46,721 nucleotides of DNA, taken from NCBI GenBank assembly GCA_964429235.1, contig CAYSAQ010000013.1, positions 1 to 46,721 of the forward strand, read 5' to 3'. A model generated the notes under the pieces. It was not told the origin of the DNA and made no database searches. It saw nothing but the letters and a program-made list of their open reading frames with translations. Source of the DNA: CAYSAQ01 sp964429235. Its GTDB lineage: Bacteria; Margulisbacteria; Riflemargulisbacteria; GWF2-35-9; DYQY01. Position 1 is the first letter of the stretch. Each line of letters opens with the position of its first letter. The translations under genes and the position numbers were made by a program. This document shows positions 33,323 to 42,422 of this stretch, in pieces.

Positions 33323-35867
33323 TGATAAGTCTTTCGAGTATCTTTAAGCCACTAAAAGCATCTTTGGAATAATATACTCCGCCTTTGTAATCTTTTCCGT
33401 CAACTTTAGAAATAGTATTAGCATAATTGTCATTAATAGCAGCTCCGCCAATAATAACAGGGATGTCCTTCCCTAAAGAGTGAAGTTTTTCTACAATTAT
33501 TTGCATTTGTTTTGAGGTTGTTACTAGAAGCGCTGAAAGTGTTATTGCATCGGCACTTTCTTTTAGTGCAGTTTCTATAATCAGATCGGCAGGAACTTGT
33601 TTCCCAAGATCTATAACCTTATAACCATTGTTCTCTGTAATGGTTTTTACTAGATTCTTCCCAATATCGTGAACATCTCCAAACACAGTAGCAAGGACAA
33701 TAGTCCCTTTTGAGATATCATCATTATTATCTAGATACTGTTCTAAATGGGAGATAGACCGTTTCATTATTTCAGCAGATTCTAGAACGAATGGAAGAAT
33801 TAGTTCTCCTGTTTCCATTTTATCTCCTACTATTTTCATTGCAGGCAATAGAACTGTATTAATGATTTCAGCTGCCGATGTTTTTGTTCTTAGTTTTTCA
33901 ATAAGCTCAATAATTCCTTCTTTGTTTCTAGTAATTATTTTGTTTTGGATTCTTTTATCTAGAGGCAAGGAAGCATCTTCAATTACTATTGTTTGTTTTG
34001 TCTTTGTAGTGGTTTTGTTATTTTGAAAATATTCAATAAAGTCTGTAAGTGCAGTTGGTGTTGAATTAAGTATAAGTGCTTTTGCTAGTGTTATTTCTTC
34101 TTTGCTTAACTCATTTAATGGATGAAAGTGAGCAGCATTGAATATCGCCATGTCTAAACCATATTCTACCGCAGTATGCAGGTAAACCAAGTTTAGTATT
34201 TTTCTTGCTGGAGGAGTTAATCCAAAAGATACATTGCTTACACCAAGCACTGTCTTCACACCAGGAAGTTCTTTTTTAAGTTGTTTAATGGCTCCAAAAG
34301 TAGCAATAGCTGAGTTTCTCCATTCATCTTCTCCTGTTGCAAGAGTAAAGGTAAGAGTGTCGAATACTAGTTGTTCTGGCTTTAGCCCATATTCTCGGGT
34401 AGCAATTTTGTAGATATCTTTTGCTATAGCTATTTTTTCAGCAGTATTTTTAGCCATTCCTTTTTCATTTATACATAAAGCAATTGTGCTTAGACCAAAT
34501 CTTTTAACGATTGGCAATATTTGATGAATTTTATCACTTTCTAGGTTGATAGAATTAATAAGTGGCTTTCCGGCATAAGCTTTTATTGCGGCTTCAAGAA
34601 CATTTGCTTCTGTTGAGTCGAAACAGAGAGGGCGATTAGTTGTATAAGCAACTTTTTTAGCAAAAGCTTGTTGTTGTTTACTTTCATCGCTTCTTTCAGT
34701 CATGGCAAAACATGTATCTATGAGGTCTGCACCTTCTTGTTCTTGTGATTTGGCTAGATCAACAAGGGAATCATAATTATCAGCAATCATTAGATTTTTT
34801 GCTTTTCTTGAACCTTGGGAATTGATTCTTTCCCCAATTATTAAAGGAGCTTCTTTGGAAGAAGGTAGGTTTATTGGTCCGCAGAAATCGGGTAATGGTT
34901 TAGGAATAGCAGTATTTGCTTTAAGATTTAAATTTGCAGATTTTATCTTTAGTTGAGCAATATGGTCAGGAGTAGTTCCACAACAACCGCCGACAACATT
35001 TATTTTATATTTTTTCAAATACTCTAACATTGTTTCAGAGAAAAGCTCTGGAGTCATTTTGTAATGTGCTTCTCCGTCGATATTCTCAGGCATACCAGCG
35101 TTAGGTATTATGGAAACAGGTAGCGGTGAATATTCACTTAATAGTTTGATAGTTTTTTCCATTTCTCTTGGGCCTGTGGAACAATTTATACCAAAGACAT
35201 CTACTCCCATATCTTTAATAATGCTTATGGCAGTTAAAATATTCGTTCCAAAAAGCATATTGCTGTATTCATCTACAGTTACTTGAACTTGAAGTGCTAT
35301 TTCTTTATTTGAGTTTTTTATAGCTTTTTTAGTGCCTATAATTCCGGCTTTAACTTCGAGGATGTCGTGTTGAGTTTCTAAGATTATAATATCTGCGCCT
35401 CCAGCTATAAGTGCTGTGGCTTGTTCTTCAAATACAGTAGAAAGTTCGTCAAAAGTTATATTTCCTAGTGATTCATCAGTAGAAGAAGGCAAGAACCCAG
35501 TAGGTCCCATTGCTCCCATTACGAATTTATTAGTTTGTTCTGCTTTTGGAAGTGAAGCAATTGCCTTTTTTGCATTGCTGGCTGCCGCAAAGTTAATCTC
35601 ATATACTTTGTCTCCAAGACCAAATTCTTTTAATTTTATTTTACTGCCACCAAAGCTGTTTGCATCTAAGACGTTTGCGCCTGCTTCTAAGTATTGTTTG
35701 TGGATAGCTTGGATAATGTCTGGTCTAGTAATGTTCAGGTATTCAAAAGCTCCATCAAACCCTTGAAAGTCTTCTGGTGCGACATTGTATTTTTGTAGCA
35801 TTGTGCCAAAGCCACCATCTTGAAAGACTATTTGTTTGTTATTAATTAATTGTAAGTATTTGTTCAT
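33315..35867 (-). CDS. metH: cobalamin-dependent methionine synthase core (lacks reactivation domain)
   Basis: Methylates homocysteine from methyl-tetrahydrofolate via B12. Domains in order are as follows. The homocysteine-binding domain has zinc ligands Cys229, Cys295 and Cys296 (FGINCSTGP, VGGCCGTTP). The pterin-binding domain begins LIIGERINSQGSR (~340). The cobalamin cap is at ~640-710. The B12 domain has DVHDIG (His733 as cobalt ligand) and IIGGAA. At 850 aa it stops after the B12 domain, whereas E. coli MetH (~1,227 aa) continues with the activation domain, here supplied by the next gene. The ATG lacks a ribosome site, and a TATAAT box lies 7 bases upstream. No cobalamin riboswitch fits in the short upstream gap. 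Confidence 0.96.
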   Translation of the reverse strand: MNKYLQLINNKQIVFQDGGFGTMLQKYNVAPEDFQGFDGAFEYLNITRPDIIQAIHKQYLEAGANVLDANSFGGSKIKLKEFGLGDKVYEINFAAASNAKKAIASLPKAEQTNKFVMGAMGPTGFLPSSTDESLGNITFDELSTVFEEQATALIAGGADIIILETQHDILEVKAGIIGTKKAIKNSNKEIALQVQVTVDEYSNMLFGTNILTAISIIKDMGVDVFGINCSTGPREMEKTIKLLSEYSPLPVSIIPNAGMPENIDGEAHYKMTPELFSETMLEYLKKYKINVVGGCCGTTPDHIAQLKIKSANLNLKANTAIPKPLPDFCGPINLPSSKEAPLIIGERINSQGSRKAKNLMIADNYDSLVDLAKSQEQEGADLIDTCFAMTERSDESKQQQAFAKKVAYTTNRPLCFDSTEANVLEAAIKAYAGKPLINSINLESDKIHQILPIVKRFGLSTIALCINEKGMAKNTAEKIAIAKDIYKIATREYGLKPEQLVFDTLTFTLATGEDEWRNSAIATFGAIKQLKKELPGVKTVLGVSNVSFGLTPPARKILNLVYLHTAVEYGLDMAIFNAAHFHPLNELSKEEITLAKALILNSTPTALTDFIEYFQNNKTTTKTKQTIVIEDASLPLDKRIQNKIITRNKEGIIELIEKLRTKTSAAEIINTVLLPAMKIVGDKMETGELILPFVLESAEIMKRSISHLEQYLDNNDDISKGTIVLATVFGDVHDIGKNLVKTITENNGYKVIDLGKQVPADLIIETALKESADAITLSALLVTTSKQMQIIVEKLHSLGKDIPVIIGGAAINDNYANTISKVDGKDYKGGVYYSKDAFSGLKILERLING

Positions 35868-35874
35868 AAGAATG

Positions 35875-35880
35875 ATTATA
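35875..35880 (-). promoter_or_regulatory. -10 box of metH (leaderless type)
   Basis: Perfect TATAAT on the minus strand, 7 bases before the metH ATG. No convincing -35 is seen at 16-18 bases. Confidence 0.5.
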
Positions 35881-35962
35881 AAGCCAAAATATGATTTAGG
35901 CTATTATCCAGCTACTATTGAAGAGAATATTTGCGAGTGTTTTTACCTTATAGCCTCTGTGT

Positions 35963-35968
35963 TATACT
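35963..35968 (+). promoter_or_regulatory. -10 box for motA2
   Basis: TATACT (5/6), about 33 bases before the motA2 ATG, with a strong AGGGGG ribosome site in between (35990-35995). The -35 is weak (TTTACC at 35942-35947, spacer 15). Confidence 0.35.
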
Positions 35969-36001
35969 TTTAAATTAGAAGACATACTTAGGGGGATTTA
36001 A

Positions 36002-36775
36002 ATGGAAATTAATATAATTATATCAATAGCTATTATGGCTGTTGTTATTTTGTTCGGGTTATCAGACATACTAGCAGATCCAGGCGCATATCTTGATCCA
36101 GCTTCTTTCTTGATTGTTGTAGGGTTATCTTTTGCCGCGTTATTGCTGAGTTCAACTTTTGCTAAATTTAAAGTTTTTTTGAAGACAGGGAAAATGATTA
36201 TTATGCCTCAAAAGCATATGACTCCTGCTGCAGCAATAGAAGAGCTTGTAAGGCTTTCTAAGCTTTCTAAGTCAAAAGGGAAAGTAGCACTTAATAAAGA
36301 AGTAGAGACAATTAAACATCCATTTTTGAAGTTCGGGGTTCAGTTGTTAACAGAAAAGACAGGGCATGATTTTATAAAGGCAACATTAGAGAATGATATT
36401 GATGAGATGGAGAATAGGCATGCGAGTATTCATGTAATGTATGGGAATATGGCAGGATTTTCTCCTATTTTTGGTATGGTTGGTACAATCATTGGTTTAA
36501 TTCAGTTATTAAAAGATTTGGATGATCCATCGAAGATTGGCCCAGCTATGGCAATCGCACTTATTACTACTTTGTATGGTGGATTTTTTGCAGGTGTAGT
36601 ATGGACTCCGGCTAAAGAGAAGCTAAAAGAATTATCAGAGAGTGAGGCGTCATTAAAGAGGCTTATATCTCAAGGTATTTTGTTGATTGAGACGGATGAG
36701 ATTCCGTCTAAAGTAGAGAAGTTTTTGAAGAGTTTTTTACAAGATAAAGAGAAAATTAAAAAAGGTAAAAAATAA
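36002..36775 (+). CDS. motA: MotA-type stator protein 2
   Basis: A second MotA-like subunit, 257 aa, with four hydrophobic segments (about 3-22, 32-52, 148-170 and 180-203). The signature block is NMAGFSPIFGMVGTIIGLIQLL followed by IGPAMAIALITTLYGGFFAGVVW, where the first copy in this window has LGPGMATAILTTFYGALLAN. The two are paralogues but clearly diverged. A strong AGGGGG site precedes the ATG. It heads a cluster with motB2, a CheY-like gene, an exported protein, a coiled-coil protein and surface proteins. It is divergent from metH. Confidence 0.93.
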   Translation: MEINIIISIAIMAVVILFGLSDILADPGAYLDPASFLIVVGLSFAALLLSSTFAKFKVFLKTGKMIIMPQKHMTPAAAIEELVRLSKLSKSKGKVALNKEVETIKHPFLKFGVQLLTEKTGHDFIKATLENDIDEMENRHASIHVMYGNMAGFSPIFGMVGTIIGLIQLLKDLDDPSKIGPAMAIALITTLYGGFFAGVVWTPAKEKLKELSESEASLKRLISQGILLIETDEIPSKVEKFLKSFLQDKEKIKKGKK

Positions 36776-37531
36776 GTGGTTAAAAAGAAACGAAGAGACG
36801 AGGGTGGAGGTAGTGTTAGTGACGCGATAATGGGCGATCTTATGACCCAGATGCTTACGTTCTTTATACTCCTATATACTATTGCAGCAGCAAATAAATC
36901 TTTATCAGAGTCGAACATGGATACTCAAGCCCTTATGGAGATAATTCGAGATGGGTTCAGAGAGAGATTAGAGTTAAGAGAGATAGCGCCAGAGCCGATA
37001 GAAAAGATTCTAAAGCCTGTTATACAAGTAGAAGAAGCTAAGGTGGAAGAACTGGATGTTGAATCAAAGAACCAAATAATTACTAAAATACGTGATGTAG
37101 TAGAGCGAGAAACATTAAATAAATATATAGAAGTGATTATTGAAGAGAAGAGAATACGGCTTATTTTTAAACAGCCAATACTTTTTAATTCTGGATTTGC
37201 ATATTTAAAACCAGGTGCAAGTAATTATTTAAATCCAATTGTTAATGAGGTCTTAAAAGATATTGATAATGAAATTATTATAGAAGGACATACTGATAGT
37301 ATTCCAATACATAACGATATGTATGCTGATAATTGGGAATTGTCTTTTGATAGAGCATATACTGTTCTTAAGTATATGGTAAAAAAGGGGAATATAAATC
37401 CAAGGAGAGTATCTGCAATTGGTTATGGAGAGTATAGACCCAGAACAAAAAATGATACAAAGGAAAACAGATCGATTAATCGTAGGATAGAAGTTAATAT
37501 ATTATTGCATTCAGAGATAGTTAAAAAATAG
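36776..37531 (+). CDS. motB: MotB-type stator protein 2
   Basis: 251 aa, starting with GTG immediately after the motA2 stop. A short basic Gly-rich tail (1-13) is followed by one membrane helix with channel residue Asp21 (MGDLMTQMLTFFILLYT). Both the tail and the Trp/Ala pattern differ from motB1, where ADLM is preceded by Trp. The periplasmic OmpA/MotB domain (~120-245) has IIIEGHTDSIPI, NWELSFDRAYTVL and NRRIEVNIL. The peptidoglycan-binding residues look intact, so it should anchor to the wall as a stator. Confidence 0.93.
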   Translation: MVKKKRRDEGGGSVSDAIMGDLMTQMLTFFILLYTIAAANKSLSESNMDTQALMEIIRDGFRERLELREIAPEPIEKILKPVIQVEEAKVEELDVESKNQIITKIRDVVERETLNKYIEVIIEEKRIRLIFKQPILFNSGFAYLKPGASNYLNPIVNEVLKDIDNEIIIEGHTDSIPIHNDMYADNWELSFDRAYTVLKYMVKKGNINPRRVSAIGYGEYRPRTKNDTKENRSINRRIEVNILLHSEIVKK

Positions 37532-37562
37532 GCAATGTGGAAAAGATTAATTTTTAGAATGT

Positions 37563-37568
37563 TATAAT
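37563..37568 (+). promoter_or_regulatory. -10 box for the CheY-like gene
   Basis: Perfect TATAAT in the gap between motB2 and the receiver gene, about 45 bases before its start. No good -35 is visible, so it may be an internal promoter of the cluster. Confidence 0.35.
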
Positions 37569-37613
37569 GAAGTTAGGCGAATAACAGAATCTGTAAATGT
37601 TGAAGGAGTTATG

Positions 37614-37970
37614 ATGACAAAAATATTAGTAATAGATGATGCAGCTTTTATTAGAATGAGGGTTGAAAAGTTTTTGGAGCGACAAAATTTTGAGATTTTT
37701 GGAGCAGAAGATGGCCCAACAGGTATAGAAACTTTTAAAAAGGAAAAACCTGATGTGGTTTTATTAGATGTTACTATGCCAGGCATGGATGGAATAGAAG
37801 TCCTTAAACAGATAAAAGAAGCTGATAAAGATGCAAAAGTGATTATGTTAACAAATGTCAATCAACAAGAGACTATTATGGAGACTGTTAAGCTTGGCGC
37901 GAAAGGTTTTATGAAGAAACCATTTGATGAAGCAAAGTTGTTAGATAAGATAGCAAAATTAACTAAATAA
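37614..37970 (+). CDS. single-domain response regulator (CheY-like)
   Basis: 118 aa, receiver domain only. Start chosen at the second of two adjacent ATGs (37614), 5 bases after AAGGAG. Acidic pocket Asp8-Asp9, phospho-acceptor Asp52 (LLDVTMPGMDG), Thr80 and Lys102 (KKPF) are all present, so it should be phosphorylatable. There is no output domain. It directly follows motA2-motB2, which suggests that it relays a signal to that machinery. No histidine kinase is in the window. Confidence 0.93.
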   Translation: MTKILVIDDAAFIRMRVEKFLERQNFEIFGAEDGPTGIETFKKEKPDVVLLDVTMPGMDGIEVLKQIKEADKDAKVIMLTNVNQQETIMETVKLGAKGFMKKPFDEAKLLDKIAKLTK

Positions 37971-38024
37971 ACTTCTCTCAACGCATTGCGCATCCACATA
38001 TTTGACTCTAATATTAACAATTAT

Positions 38025-38993
38025 ATGAGGGTTTATTTTTTACTATTAATTTTATTTATTTTTACTTTTTCATTTGCATTAGATTTGGAAGATGTTTCTC
38101 GCAATTATAAGAATCGCGACACTGTATATTATTTAGCTGAGAATAATATGGTACCTCCTTTTATTGATAAAACATTCCAATTAAATTCTGGACTGACGGT
38201 CTATCAAACAGCTGTTAGTTTGCTTTTTTCTAGCGGCGTTAGCTTGAGCTATAAGCAAAAACAGCCTTATATGGCCGAGTATAATCAGGATTCAATAGTT
38301 TATCCGTATATTCAGTATATTTATGAAAAAAAACTAGTAACTTCCGAGACCGATGGTTATGTGATTTGCAGTGTTTCCGAGGCTGTTTCAATGTTTAGTA
38401 AAGTATATAAGGATGTTGAATTTGTTGTAGAAGGAAAAGAAGCAAGTTCGTCAATTACTAGAGAGGATTTCACTGAACTATTATTAAAAGTTCAATCTTT
38501 TAAACAAAAAGTTATGAAATATAAGATGGATAAACGGAAACGAGAAGAGGAATATGTTGGATCAGCAGTAAGTGAATATATATTGGGGTATACAAATGCT
38601 TTAGATAAAATTGAGTTAAGTAAATATAGTTCTGGAAATAAAGATTATTATGATATTTTTTGGCTTTTTGCTTCTGAAACTGATTTGCAATATCAGAAAT
38701 TCAATGAAGATTTATCAAATGAATCGTTGGATATATTAGAGAAGAGATTGAACCAAGCTTTGTTGAATTTTTATAAAGCAAAATATTGGCTTGTTATCAG
38801 TCAATGCAATATTATTTTAAGAGAAAATCCTCAACATATTGGAGCTTTAAATCTTAAAGGATCAACCTACTATATGCTAAGAGACTTTGTGAAGGCCAGA
38901 AAGTATTGGGAGAAGGTTTTGTATTACGAGCCTACTAACAAAGAAGTTGGATATTTCTTGAAAGTTTTGCCAGTTGAAGTGGAAGTTTTATGA
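38025..38993 (+). CDS. exported hypothetical protein with TPR-like C-terminus
   Basis: 322 aa from ATG 38025. A TTG-opened frame from 37986 adds 13 residues before the signal sequence. Residues 1-18 are a signal peptide (hydrophobic LLLILFIFTFSFA, cleavage likely near Ala18). Residues ~20-150 have two weakly similar segments (tyrosine/valine-rich, ~40 each) that faintly resemble S-layer-homology repeats; this is tentative. The C-terminal ~80 residues look like two TPR hairpins (ALNLKGSTYYMLRDFVKARKYW and neighbours). TAATAT at 38009-38014, 10 bases before the ATG, and TTGCGC at 37986 make a possible promoter. It is probably periplasmic and may link wall-anchored or outer-membrane parts of the cluster. 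Family not recognised. Confidence 0.8.
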   Translation: MRVYFLLLILFIFTFSFALDLEDVSRNYKNRDTVYYLAENNMVPPFIDKTFQLNSGLTVYQTAVSLLFSSGVSLSYKQKQPYMAEYNQDSIVYPYIQYIYEKKLVTSETDGYVICSVSEAVSMFSKVYKDVEFVVEGKEASSSITREDFTELLLKVQSFKQKVMKYKMDKRKREEEYVGSAVSEYILGYTNALDKIELSKYSSGNKDYYDIFWLFASETDLQYQKFNEDLSNESLDILEKRLNQALLNFYKAKYWLVISQCNIILRENPQHIGALNLKGSTYYMLRDFVKARKYWEKVLYYEPTNKEVGYFLKVLPVEVEVL

Positions 38994-39073
38994 GTATTTT
39001 TTTCAGCACACTAGATATAGCGTCTGTTTGATTATATTTGACTAGCAGTTCGGATAAATTTTTACTAGTAAGA

Positions 39074-39102
39074 TTGACACTTGGCGGGTATTTGACTAAT
39101 AT
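39074..39102 (+). promoter_or_regulatory. promoter of the 1035-aa coiled-coil gene
   Basis: Perfect TTGACA at 39074-39079 and TAATAT at 39097-39102, spacer exactly 17. This predicts a leader of ~20 bases that contains the strong purine-rich ribosome site at 39113-39123. Confidence 0.65.
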
Positions 39103-39128
39103 ATCAGTACACGGGGGAAGAGGTTCTA

Positions 39129-42100
39129 ATGGCTGAAATACTTCATAAAAAAACAAGTTTAGCTAAGGATGAGCAGATACAGATTTTACACAATCCTGAC
39201 ATTCAGATTGTGCATAAGAATCTAAATCAAGATGCTAAGCAATCTATAATAAATTCAATTGATACTTTGGGCGAAATCCAAGGAAAGAAAGCTGTAGCCG
39301 AAGAAGGCCTTTTCAGCTTGGAAGAACGCAAGGAAAATTTACTCAAAGAGATTAGTGAATTAGAGACAAAAAAAACAACGGTAGCAACAAAGGTAGAAAC
39401 TTTTGAGCAACGAAAACGTGAAGAGTTTTTTTCACAGCAAGAATATCAAAAAAAATTACTGAATGAATTTTTTCAAAGGAAACAAGTCTTATTGCATGAT
39501 ATTAATCAATTACAAGCAGATAAGATTAAGTTAAATAGAGAAGTTGAAAAGATTAAGAGTGATCCTCATCAAATTTTATCATCATCAAGTAATTCATTGT
39601 TTTATGAGCAGATGAAAACTCAAGCTCAGTATGAAGCAGATCAGGTAAGGCAACAAGGACAATATGATGCAGATGTTGTTAGGAATTCTGCTAAAGAAGA
39701 GGCTGGAAAAATAAAAAATAATTCATTAATTGAATCAGAGCAGATAAAGGCAAGAGCCAAGGAAGAATATGAATTAATTAAAGCAACTGTTAAGGATGAT
39801 GCAGAGTTTCTTAAGAAAAACATGCTAGATAATGCAGAAAAAGAAGCAGAAATTGTAATAGAAAAAGCTAGTGTCGATGCGCATAAACTAATGAATGCAG
39901 CCAAGAAAGAAGCAGATGATTATTTATTTAAATATAAGGAAGACCTAGATAATTCGCCAGATGTTAGTGACAAGGCAAGAGGTATTATTGAGGATGCAGA
40001 AAAAGAAGCTGTAGTTATGAAGAAGAAGGCTGATGAAGAAGTTAATAGAATATTAAGTGCCGCAAAAGATAAGGTTGTGTCATTAGCTGAAGAGGCCGAG
40101 TCTATAAGAGATGCAGCTGAGCAAAAGAAAAAAGAAATACTTAAAAGTGCTTACAGCGAAGTAGATTCAATTGTTGATGTCGCAAAGAAGAAAGCCGATG
40201 AAGAATCTCGCACAATATTAGATGTTGCAAACAGTAAGGTTCGCTCTATAGAAGCTGAAGCCAAGGCAATTAAAGATGCGGCAGAGCAAAAGGCCATACA
40301 AGTCGTTGAGGATGCAAAATTCGCAGCGAAGAAACAAGCACATGAAGAAGCTAATAAAGTAACAACAGTTGTTAGTTCAGAGTCTAAAGAAATAATAGAG
40401 CAGGCAAGGAAAGAAGCCGATGTTACTCTTAGAGAAGCAGAAGATATAAGAAACAAGCTTATCGGGCAAGCCAAAATTGAAGCATCAAGGATAAGGTCTT
40501 TAGCAGATAGCCAGTCAAAAGATATTTTGGAGGAAGTTAATCGTCAGGCAGCAAATGTTGGCAAAGGATTAGAAGATAAGGTTCGGTCAATTCAAGTTCA
40601 GAAAACCCAAATCATTGCGAAAGCAGAAGCAGAAGCTAAAGTTCGGGCAGAAGAGTTATTGAGTATTGCGGAAGTACACGCTTCAAGTATCAAGCAGAAG
40701 GCAATTATCGATGCAAAAAGTAAAACTCGTGAGATAGATAGAAAAATAGAACAAGATTATGAGGAAAAGGGCCAGCAAATAGTTCTTGGAGCTGTTGTGA
40801 AGGCAAAATTAGAAAGAGAAACCATATTGTCTGATGCTAAATCTCAGGCAGAAATAACTATAAACAATGGTGTTTCTGCGGCGGAGAAGTTCGCTTTGCA
40901 AAAGACAAATAGGATTATGACAGAAGCAACTCAGAGAGCAGAAGAGATTGTCTCAGAAGCAAGGAAGAAGGCTTTTACCTTATCAAATAAAATTTTAGCA
41001 AAGGCACGTAAAGAAGTTGAGGATTTACCATTAAGGGTAGAGCAATTAAAACAAGCGCATAACGACTTGGAGAAAGCGGTAATTGATTATAATCAGAAGA
41101 GTTTAAGGGCGATGGATATAGCCAAGCGAAGTAAGGAAAAAGCAGATTATTACAATAATAATTTGACTGAGATGGAAGAAAAATATCATAAGGCTAAATC
41201 TGAGATATTGCCTCGAATAACAGAGCTTAGAGACAGCTATGAATTAGAGAAACAAAAAGTTGATTCTAAGATTCACGTAATGCATGAGATGTATATAAAT
41301 GAGCAGATTTCTTTAGAAGATAAGATTAAGGGATTGCATTCAAGATTTGAGGGAGAGCTTAAGTCATTAAAGGATAAATATGAGCATGAGAAACAAGGAT
41401 TAATAACAATTTCAGAGGATGAATTGACGAGTATTAAAGAATTGTCAGAAGATCGCATTAATAGAATAGAAAATGAAACAAAAGAAAAAGAAGAATTAAT
41501 GAGAAGTGAGCTTGATAAAAACCAAAAAGAGTATTTTAAGAAAACTCATAAGGTAGAAGAACTGCTTAAGAAAAAAGTTTCTGAGCTAGTTAAAAGTTAT
41601 ACGGGAATGATTGAGGAACATAGGATAAATTATGTAGATTTTAAACGACAAATAGATTCAAAAAAAGATGAATTGATGGGGATTTATAAAGGCAATTTAA
41701 AGCAAGCAAAGGTCTTATATCAGAAGAAAATGAAACAGTATAATCAAGATATAAATGTTGTTGATACTCAGCTGAAGACAAAACAAAATTCAATGAATAG
41801 AAAATATGAGCATGCAATTATTCAGATAAAAGCAGATCATGAGGCTATTATAAAAAGAGAAACTGCGGAGTTTGAATTGAAACAGACAGAGTTATTGGGA
41901 AAGAAAGAACAGTTGGTCAGATATTATGAACGACAATTAGACTCTATGCGGACAGAGTATCAAGGATTGCTGAAAAATGAAAAAAACAGTTATGACCAGC
42001 AAAGGATTGATGTGCAACATAATTTAGAGAAGTTGAATAAGGATTATCGTAAGAAAAATGAGCAAGTAAAAGACTATTATTCTATGCTTATGGTTAAAGA

Positions 42101-42236
42101 GGAAAAGTATAATCAGCAGCTTGTGGAAGATATGAAAACTAAGAAAAAAAGGCTCATTCATAGTTATGATTTATTGCTTGGTGAGTGTGAAAAAAATGTT
42201 GATTTAGAAGGCGATATTCATATAGTAAATCGTTAG
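39129..42236 (+). CDS. very large coiled-coil protein, 1035 aa, with 11-residue repeats
   Basis: No signal peptide or membrane segment, so probably cytoplasmic. Residues 15-30 carry a motif with key residues Q16, L20, N22, P23, I27, V28 and K30 that matches residues 17-32 of the 840-aa coiled-coil protein. Residues ~55-160 are heptad-type coiled coil. Residues ~166-635 are built from 11-residue units (A-K/x-E-E/D-A-x-x-I/L-K pattern), with a 55-residue (5 x 11) duplication beginning at 298 and 353. Residues ~640-1010 return to heptad coiled coil rich in Lys, Glu, Gln and Tyr. Hendecad repeats favour a right-handed coiled coil, as in rod or filament proteins. No Walker motifs are present, so it is not an SMC/Rad50 protein. 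A scaffold or filament role is inferred. Confidence 0.9.
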   Translation: MAEILHKKTSLAKDEQIQILHNPDIQIVHKNLNQDAKQSIINSIDTLGEIQGKKAVAEEGLFSLEERKENLLKEISELETKKTTVATKVETFEQRKREEFFSQQEYQKKLLNEFFQRKQVLLHDINQLQADKIKLNREVEKIKSDPHQILSSSSNSLFYEQMKTQAQYEADQVRQQGQYDADVVRNSAKEEAGKIKNNSLIESEQIKARAKEEYELIKATVKDDAEFLKKNMLDNAEKEAEIVIEKASVDAHKLMNAAKKEADDYLFKYKEDLDNSPDVSDKARGIIEDAEKEAVVMKKKADEEVNRILSAAKDKVVSLAEEAESIRDAAEQKKKEILKSAYSEVDSIVDVAKKKADEESRTILDVANSKVRSIEAEAKAIKDAAEQKAIQVVEDAKFAAKKQAHEEANKVTTVVSSESKEIIEQARKEADVTLREAEDIRNKLIGQAKIEASRIRSLADSQSKDILEEVNRQAANVGKGLEDKVRSIQVQKTQIIAKAEAEAKVRAEELLSIAEVHASSIKQKAIIDAKSKTREIDRKIEQDYEEKGQQIVLGAVVKAKLERETILSDAKSQAEITINNGVSAAEKFALQKTNRIMTEATQRAEEIVSEARKKAFTLSNKILAKARKEVEDLPLRVEQLKQAHNDLEKAVIDYNQKSLRAMDIAKRSKEKADYYNNNLTEMEEKYHKAKSEILPRITELRDSYELEKQKVDSKIHVMHEMYINEQISLEDKIKGLHSRFEGELKSLKDKYEHEKQGLITISEDELTSIKELSEDRINRIENETKEKEELMRSELDKNQKEYFKKTHKVEELLKKKVSELVKSYTGMIEEHRINYVDFKRQIDSKKDELMGIYKGNLKQAKVLYQKKMKQYNQDINVVDTQLKTKQNSMNRKYEHAIIQIKADHEAIIKRETAEFELKQTELLGKKEQLVRYYERQLDSMRTEYQGLLKNEKNSYDQQRIDVQHNLEKLNKDYRKKNEQVKDYYSMLMVKEEKYNQQLVEDMKTKKKRLIHSYDLLLGECEKNVDLEGDIHIVNR

Positions 42237-42422
42237 TTGTTTTTGCGTGGCATTTATGTACCATTTTATCCTTGTTTTAATGGTTTTTTCCCCCTATTTA
42301 AGGTAAAATATTTGTATGCATTATGATTTGTTTAGAGGTGTAAGTAATAACACAGATAGACAATGTTTATGCGGTGCTAATTTAGGGTATAAAAGTTATG
42401 ATAGTTGGGGGTTTTATTAGGG

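Noticed and set aside
35868..36001. Cobalamin riboswitch upstream of metH
   Set aside because: The gap is only 134 bases, is shared with the motA2 promoter, and metH appears leaderless. No B12-box sequence was seen.
39129..42236. SMC/Rad50-type ATPase
   Set aside because: No Walker A, signature or Walker B motifs at either end; coiled coil runs nearly throughout.
42316..42420. 34-codon ORF just upstream of the barrel gene, containing a Cys-Leu-Cys segment, possible leader peptide
   Set aside because: No ribosome site, no recognisable attenuator hairpins after it, and it could be chance in a 186-base gap.
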